DNA from: Halobacteriales archaeon QS_9_67_15 | GTDB lineage: Archaea; Halobacteriota; Halobacteria; Halobacteriales; Haloarculaceae | Reading direction: 5' to 3' | Length of the DNA: 10,375 nt | Assembly: GCA_003023165.1 (NCBI GenBank) | Contig: PXSD01000031.1 | Coordinates: 1-10,375, forward strand | Part shown: piece by piece, positions 6,656 to 10,375 of the stretch | Numbering within the stretch: position 1 is the stretch's first letter | Layout: each line of letters begins with the position of its first letter | Notes under the pieces: model-generated | Database searches by the model: none | What the model was told of the DNA's origin: nothing | Seen by the model: only the letters and a program-made list of their open reading frames with translations | Made by a program: the position numbers and the translations under genes

Positions 6656-8251
6656 ATGGTAGCTAACACGGCGAGCGACGCGGCGACAGCTGAATCGGGG
6701 GACGACGAACCACCCCGCTTGCGGGTCGAGGGACTCTCGAAGTCGTTCAGAAACGTCGACGCGCTGACCGACGTGTCGCTCCGGATACGAACCGGCGAGG
6801 TGGTCGGTCTCGTCGGGGAGAACGGCGCCGGCAAGAGCACGCTGTTGAAGCTACTGACGGGTATTCACCGGCCGACAGACGGGCAGATCGTCATCGATGG
6901 GACACCGGTCGAAGTCTCGGGTCCCCGAGACGCCGCCCAGCGCGGCATCGCTATCGTCAAGCAGGAACAGGACGTCGTCCCGAACCTCACTGGCTACGAG
7001 AACCTCTATCTGGGGCGGATCCCCGACTACGCCCGCGGCGGCGTCATCGACAGCGACCGGATGCGCGAGGAGGCTCAGCAGGTCGTCGACGACCTGGGCA
7101 TCACGCTCGATGTCTCCGAGCCGGTCAAGTCTTACAGCTTCAACCAGCGCCAGATGCTCGAAGTCGCGAAGGCGTTCAGCGAGTCAATTCACACCGACAA
7201 CCCGGTCGTCCTCCTGGACGAGCCGACCGCCGGCCTCGAGGAGGACAGCCGCGACCTGCTGTTCGAACGGATCGCGGAGCTACGGGACCAGGCGTCGTTC
7301 GTCTTCGTCTCCCACGAACTCGACGAGGTTCTAGAGGTCAGCGACCGGATCTACGTGCTCAAGGACGGCGCGCTCGTCAGCGAGCAGTCGGCCGAGGAGG
7401 CGACCGAGTCCAGCCTCCAGCAGGCGATGGTCGGTCGCGAGACGGCCGACGAGTACTATCGGGTCGACCGCCAGCGGTCGGTGGACGGCGACGCCGAGAC
7501 GGTCCTGTCGGCCGACGGGATCTCCCGCGAGGACGACCTCGCGGACGTCTCGTTCGCCCTCCAGGAGGGAGAGATATTCGGGCTGGTCGGCGTCGAGGGC
7601 TGCGGCAAGAGCGAACTCGGGCGCGTCCTCTGCGGCATCGACGCCCCGGACTCGGGCGCGATCCGTGTCCGCGGGGAGACAGTCGAAGCCGGCTCGATGT
7701 CGGAGATGGTCGACGCGGGACTCGGATACGTCCCGAAGGACCGCAAGAGCGAGGGGCTGTTGCTCTACCAGTCGCTCCCGATGAACATCTCGCTGCCGAG
7801 CATCGGAACCGACCGGGTCACCGACAGGCTGGCGGGCATCGGGTCGGCGCTGAACCTCATCGACCACGACAAGGAGACCGCGATGGCCGAGGCGGCCATC
7901 GAGGAACTGGACATCCGGACGCCCGGAGTCGATACGCTCGTCCACCAGTTGAGCGGCGGGAACCAGCAGAAGGTCGTCCTCGGCAAGTGGCTCATGCGCG
8001 AGTCGAACATCCTCGTCATGGATAACGTCACTCGCGGCGTCGACGTCGCGGCCAAGGAGGAGGTCTACCGGGTGTGTCGTGACCTCGTCGAAGGCGGTGT
8101 CTCGATAGTCTTCATCGGCGACGAACTCCCGGAGGTCATCGGGATGTCCAACCGTATCGGCGTGATGAAGAAGGGCGAGCTCGTCAACGTCGTCGACGCG
8201 CCGCCGGCGGACAAGCCGACCGAGTCGGAACTCATAACGGAGATGATCTGA
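6656..8251 (+). CDS. RbsA-like double-domain sugar ABC transporter ATPase
   Basis: This 531-residue cytoplasmic protein holds two fused ABC domains, as in RbsA/MglA-type (CUT2) importers. NBD1 (about 21-260) has Walker A GENGAGKST (54-62, K60), Q-loop KQEQD (Q103), a degenerate signature YSFNQRQ (160-166) with Asn163 in place of a signature glycine, Walker B VVLLDEPTAG with catalytic E189, and switch H220. NBD2 (about 282-531) has Walker A GVEGCGKS (312-319, K318), an intact signature LSGGNQQ (432-438), and Walker B LVMDNVTRGVD, where Asn457 takes the place of the catalytic Glu. Asp489 sits at the switch position (FIGDELPE), where RbsA proteins usually also lack His. One composite ATP site is thus canonical and the other degenerate. 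The gene begins 10 nt after the binding-protein stop and its TGA overlaps the permease ATG (TGATG), which indicates one operon with translational coupling. Family identity is very sure, the substrate is not. Confidence 0.93.
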   Translation: MVANTASDAATAESGDDEPPRLRVEGLSKSFRNVDALTDVSLRIRTGEVVGLVGENGAGKSTLLKLLTGIHRPTDGQIVIDGTPVEVSGPRDAAQRGIAIVKQEQDVVPNLTGYENLYLGRIPDYARGGVIDSDRMREEAQQVVDDLGITLDVSEPVKSYSFNQRQMLEVAKAFSESIHTDNPVVLLDEPTAGLEEDSRDLLFERIAELRDQASFVFVSHELDEVLEVSDRIYVLKDGALVSEQSAEEATESSLQQAMVGRETADEYYRVDRQRSVDGDAETVLSADGISREDDLADVSFALQEGEIFGLVGVEGCGKSELGRVLCGIDAPDSGAIRVRGETVEAGSMSEMVDAGLGYVPKDRKSEGLLLYQSLPMNISLPSIGTDRVTDRLAGIGSALNLIDHDKETAMAEAAIEELDIRTPGVDTLVHQLSGGNQQKVVLGKWLMRESNILVMDNVTRGVDVAAKEEVYRVCRDLVEGGVSIVFIGDELPEVIGMSNRIGVMKKGELVNVVDAPPADKPTESELITEMI

Positions 8252-9250
8252 TGTCAGAGCGAACGTCACGGTCAGCGCTACGGGAGTGGTTCGAGAGCAT
8301 CGCGGAAGACCGGACCCTACAGGACTGGGTCATCGACCTCGGTCCGTTCGCCCTGCTGGCAGTACTGATGGTCGGGTTCAGCGTCGCCAGTCCGGTGTTT
8401 TTCACGTTCTCGAACCTCGTCGACAACGTCCTCCGCAACAGCACGATACTGCTGCTCGTCGGGTACCTTCCTGATCCTCCAGCAGAGCATCGACCTCTCG
8501 ATCGAGTCGATGGTGGGGATCACCGGCGTCATCGCCGCGATCCTCATCTCTGACTACCAGTTCGGTCTCCTCGGTCTTGTCGCCGCCGTGCTAGCGGGGA
8601 CGATGTTCGGTGCTCTCAACGGCATCGTCTTCGCGAAGTTCAAGATCCCCTCGTTTCTCGTGACGCTCGGGTCGCTGTCGATCCTCTCGGGGACGGCACT
8701 GTTGATGACCGGTGGGACCTCGGTCCCGTATCGGAACCCCGGGGTCAGGGACATCGCGACCGGTCACGTCATCCCCGGCGTCCCGAACCTCGTCGTCTGG
8801 GGACTGCTGATCTACGGGGTGATGGTGTTCGTGGCGTTCAAAACGCCCTTCGGCCGGTACTGTTACGCGCTGGGCGAAAACGAGAACGTCGCGGACCTCT
8901 CGGGTGTGAACGTCGACCGCTACAAGATCGGTGCTTTCGTCGTCTCGGGACTGCTCTGCGGGACCGCCGGCGCGCTACTGACGGCGCGGACCGCCTCCGC
9001 GGCGCCCGGAATGGGGTCGGGGCTCCTCCTCCAGTCGATCGCGGCGATCGTCATGGGCGGGACCGCCCTGACCGGCGGCGTGGGCGGCCCTCACCGGACG
9101 CTGCTGGGCGTCCTCGTCATCGGCGTGCTCGCGAACGGCATGAACCTCATCGGGGTCCAGTCGTTCGTCCAGGACATCGTGCTAGGCTTCGTCGTCATCA
9201 TCGCCGTCGCCATGTCGATGGACCGACGGAAGATAGACATCGTAAAGTGA
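8251..9250 (+). pseudogene. RbsC-like sugar ABC permease, disrupted by a frameshift near 8464
   Basis: This is the membrane subunit of the importer. From the ATG at 8251 the frame encodes a short N-terminus, a first helix (PFALLAVLMVGFSVASPVFF) and the start of the second (NSTILLLVG), then turns into Arg/His/Pro-rich nonsense and stops at 8553. The family sequence resumes in another frame at 8465 with TFLILQQSIDLSIES and runs to 9250. Conserved permease features follow: PSFLVTLGSLSILSG, GRYCYALGENENVADLSGV and AAIVMGGTALTGGVGG. RbsC proteins have VGMT at the junction. Here gtc ggg is followed by a single t and then acc, as if two bases of one codon were missing. Joined, the protein would be about 333 residues (E. 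coli RbsC: 321). A separate start at ATG 8510 would lack the first helices and is unlikely to work. The cause may be a sequencing error or a real mutation. It overlaps the ATPase stop (TGATG). Confidence 0.88.
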
Positions 9251-9260
9251 GCGCCTAGAC

Positions 9261-9266
9261 TTTTTT
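9261..9266 (+). terminator. T-run after the importer operon, perhaps also the maoC TATA box
   Basis: Six consecutive T residues start 11 bp after the permease stop. This matches the T-rich intrinsic terminators of archaea. The same run is centred 25-26 nt before the ATG at 9289, which is the TATA position for a leaderless maoC transcript. Either role, or both, is possible. No stem precedes the run. Confidence 0.45.
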
Positions 9267-9288
9267 GTGAGCGGTCGATATCCCCGGT

Positions 9289-9753
9289 ATGCCAGGGCGT
9301 TACTACGAGGACTTCGAGGTCGGAGAGACGATCGCCCACGACAAGCGCCGCACGGTCTCCGAGTCGGACAACCAGCGTTTCTGTGACCTGACGATGAACC
9401 AGCAGCCGCTGCACCTCGACGCCGACTTCGCCGCCGATACGCAGTTCGGCGAGCGACTTGTCAACGGTCTTCACACCATGAGCCTCGCGGTCGGCCTCTC
9501 GATCCCCGAGACGACCGACGGCACCATCGTCGCCAACCTCTCGTACGACGACGTCGAACACCCCGCGCCGGTGTTCCACGGCGACACGATCCGCGTCCAG
9601 TCGACGGTCGCGGACAAGCGGGAGACGAGCGACGGCGAGCGCGGTGTTGTCACGACGACGGTCGAGGCCTTCCGCGTCGAGGACGGCGAGGACACGCTCG
9701 TCTGTTCGTTCGACAGGACGGTGTTAGCAGAGAAGCGACCGAGCGACCAGTGA
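9289..9753 (+). CDS. MaoC-fold acyl-CoA hydratase-like protein
   Basis: This 154-residue single hot-dog-fold protein starts MPGRYYEDFEVGE, a typical MaoC N-terminus. The hydratase-type loop is present: LTMNQQPLHLDADFAADTQF (34-53), followed by GERLVNGLHTM (54-64). His42 matches the catalytic His of (R)-specific enoyl-CoA hydratases, but Asn37 stands where those enzymes have the catalytic Asp. The second half (VANLSYDDVEHPAPVFHGDT, 81-100) is also family-typical. It probably hydrates or dehydrates a CoA ester. To my knowledge, similar single-domain proteins with Asn at this site often sit beside CitE-like lyases, as with Rv2499c and Rv2498c of Mycobacterium tuberculosis. Here the lyase is 4.2 kb away, on the other side of the importer. 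The spacing of the T-run at 9261-9266 suggests its own leaderless transcript. The substrate is unknown, and a role other than hydratase is possible because of Asn37. Confidence 0.88.
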   Translation: MPGRYYEDFEVGETIAHDKRRTVSESDNQRFCDLTMNQQPLHLDADFAADTQFGERLVNGLHTMSLAVGLSIPETTDGTIVANLSYDDVEHPAPVFHGDTIRVQSTVADKRETSDGERGVVTTTVEAFRVEDGEDTLVCSFDRTVLAEKRPSDQ

Positions 9754-9829
9754 CCGCGCGTCCGTCCGTGGAGCGGTCGTGGCGGCGTCGAGACGACCCC
9801 GGAACCGTCTCGGCGGGGCCGGCGGACGC

Positions 9830-10179
9830 GTCGGACCGTCGCGAGTACGATCGCGTTAACGAACACGGTCGCCGCCCACGGGAGTGCCACCCGAGTGCGA
9901 TGGCCGTTCCGTGACACGGGCGGCCCGGAGACACATCGCGCCACCGACGACGAGGAGTTTCACCGCGGCGAGCGCGGCGATACCGAAGCCGTCCATGGCC
10001 CAGCGCATCACCGGATTCACTTCCGCGAGCCCCACCCAGGTCGTCGAGACGTCCAGCGCGAGCGACGCGAGGACGACGACCCAGAGGGCTCTCTCGACGA
10101 CACGGCTGCCGGTCCCGCCGACGGCGTGGTCGCCGACCGTTCACGACCTGTCCGTACTCGTCGGTAGTGGACCGCCCAT
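9830..10179 (-). pseudogene. Disrupted small membrane protein, DUF5658-like
   Basis: On the minus strand an ATG at 10179 opens MGGPLPTSTDRS, then meets an in-frame TGA (10143-10141). The same frame continues as TVGDHAVGGTGSRVVERALW, a first helix (VVVLASLALDVSTTWVGL), the loop AEVNPVMRWAMD and a second helix (FGIAALAAVKLLVVGGAMC). A loop containing an NPxxR-like motif between two helices is what I associate with the haloarchaeal DUF5658 family. The third helix (VALPWAATVFVNAIVLATV) lies in a different frame. Removing one G from the ggg opposite 9890-9892 would join them. After that helix the frame does not stop before 9471, running antisense to maoC, so the true end is uncertain; I set the limit just past the helix. 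No ATG, GTG or TTG restarts the frame between the TGA and the first helix. Function unknown. Either a decayed gene or local sequence errors. Confidence 0.5.
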
Positions 10180-10244
10180 CGCACCCCCCGCACGTTACTC
10201 CCTACTCAGAGGGGCAAGCCGTGCGTGTGACGAGTCTCGATCGG

Positions 10245-10261
10245 TTCAAAAACGGTCGTTT
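10245..10261 (-). promoter_or_regulatory. Possible promoter and small palindrome upstream of the DUF5658-like gene
   Basis: The plus strand reads ttcaaaaacggtcgttt. On the minus strand this gives a TATA-like tttttgaa about 70 nt before the ATG at 10179, which would imply a leader of about 40 nt. It overlaps the palindrome aaacggtcgttt (10250-10261; 5-bp arms, 2-nt spacer). The rest of the gap between the two genes (10180-10331) shows nothing clear. This is a weak, visual call. Confidence 0.25.
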
Positions 10262-10331
10262 CGTTGTCATAGTTGGTCGACCCGTGGACGGGAAACAGGA
10301 CGGGTGGCCCGCGAACTCGCTCGGGATGCGG

Positions 10332-10375
10332 TCAGACCGACGCGATGAGCGCGGCGTTGACGAGGACGGCGATCG
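10332..10375 (-). CDS. C-terminal end of a membrane protein, probable DUF5658-like paralogue
   Basis: From the window edge, one minus-strand frame reads IAVLVNAALIASV and stops at TGA (10334-10332). These 13 residues resemble the third helix of the disrupted gene downstream (ATVFVNAIVLATV): both have a VNA core followed by a hydrophobic tail ending near SV or TV. This suggests two tandem genes of the same small membrane-protein family, and it shows where the broken copy would be expected to end. Only 14 codons including the stop are visible, so the assignment is tentative. Confidence 0.35.
   Translation of the reverse strand, partial: IAVLVNAALIASV

Noticed and set aside
8455..8475. Programmed ribosomal frameshift in the permease
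   Set aside because: No slippery heptamer or downstream pseudoknot-like structure is visible, and related permeases are not known to me to use recoding.
8251..8553. Stand-alone 100-codon protein
   Set aside because: Its last 29 codons are out-of-frame permease sequence, and the family sequence resumes at 8465 in another frame, so it is the 5' piece of one broken gene.
10141..10143. TGA read as selenocysteine or pyrrolysine
   Set aside because: Pyrrolysine uses TAG, and no selenocysteine insertion element or biological reason is visible in this N-terminal position. A simple premature stop is more likely.
1..10375. CRISPR array, transposon, defence island or integrated plasmid
   Set aside because: There is no spaced repeat array, no terminal inverted repeats with a transposase, and no nuclease, toxin or integrase gene. 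The content is ordinary metabolism and transport.

Overview
The window looks like chromosome from a haloarchaeon (class Halobacteria). It is very GC-rich, its proteins are rich in Asp and Glu, starts often lack a Shine-Dalgarno and have an AT-rich box about 26 nt upstream of the ATG (leaderless pattern), and the exported solute-binding protein has a twin-arginine lipoprotein signal with a Gly/Ser/Asp linker. No rRNA, tRNA, CRISPR array, transposase or prophage gene was seen.

Left part (1-2850), all on the minus strand: the 5' end of an unrecognised gene running off the left edge; a DMT/EamA-family membrane transporter; about 590 bases without a convincing gene, holding a 57-bp tandem repeat and a strong hairpin; a short FAD-binding protein that resembles the FAD half of thioredoxin reductase; and an SRPBCC-fold protein.

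Middle metabolic block (2872-5068), minus strand: a Glu/Leu/Phe/Val-type glutamate dehydrogenase with its catalytic residues intact, preceded by a CitE-like (HpcH/HpaI) CoA-ester lyase. A MaoC-fold hydratase-like gene lies on the plus strand at 9289-9753. A C-C lyase acting on CoA esters plus a MaoC hydratase suggests breakdown of a branched or dicarboxylic acyl-CoA. Glutamate dehydrogenase next door is compatible with a glutamate/mesaconate-type route, but the substrates cannot be read from sequence.

Transporter operon (5242-9250), plus strand: a Tat lipoprotein of the ribose-binding (type 1 periplasmic binding protein) family, a double-domain RbsA-like ATPase and an RbsC-like permease, in the order expected for a CUT2-type sugar importer. 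The genes are tightly packed (10-nt gap, then a TGATG overlap). The permease is broken by a frameshift near 8464. The ATPase has one canonical and one degenerate ATP site: both unusual residues fall in the same composite site.

Right edge (9830-10375), minus strand: remains of a small three-helix membrane protein resembling the haloarchaeal DUF5658 family, with an in-frame TGA and a frameshift, and just upstream the last 13 codons of what looks like a paralogue. Disrupted reading frames in two unrelated genes within 1.9 kb mean that either local sequence quality or real gene decay must be considered. I saw no clear sign of a wholly new system. The most useful leads are the asymmetric ATPase, the broken permease, the placement of the importer between the lyase and hydratase genes, and the tandem repeat.
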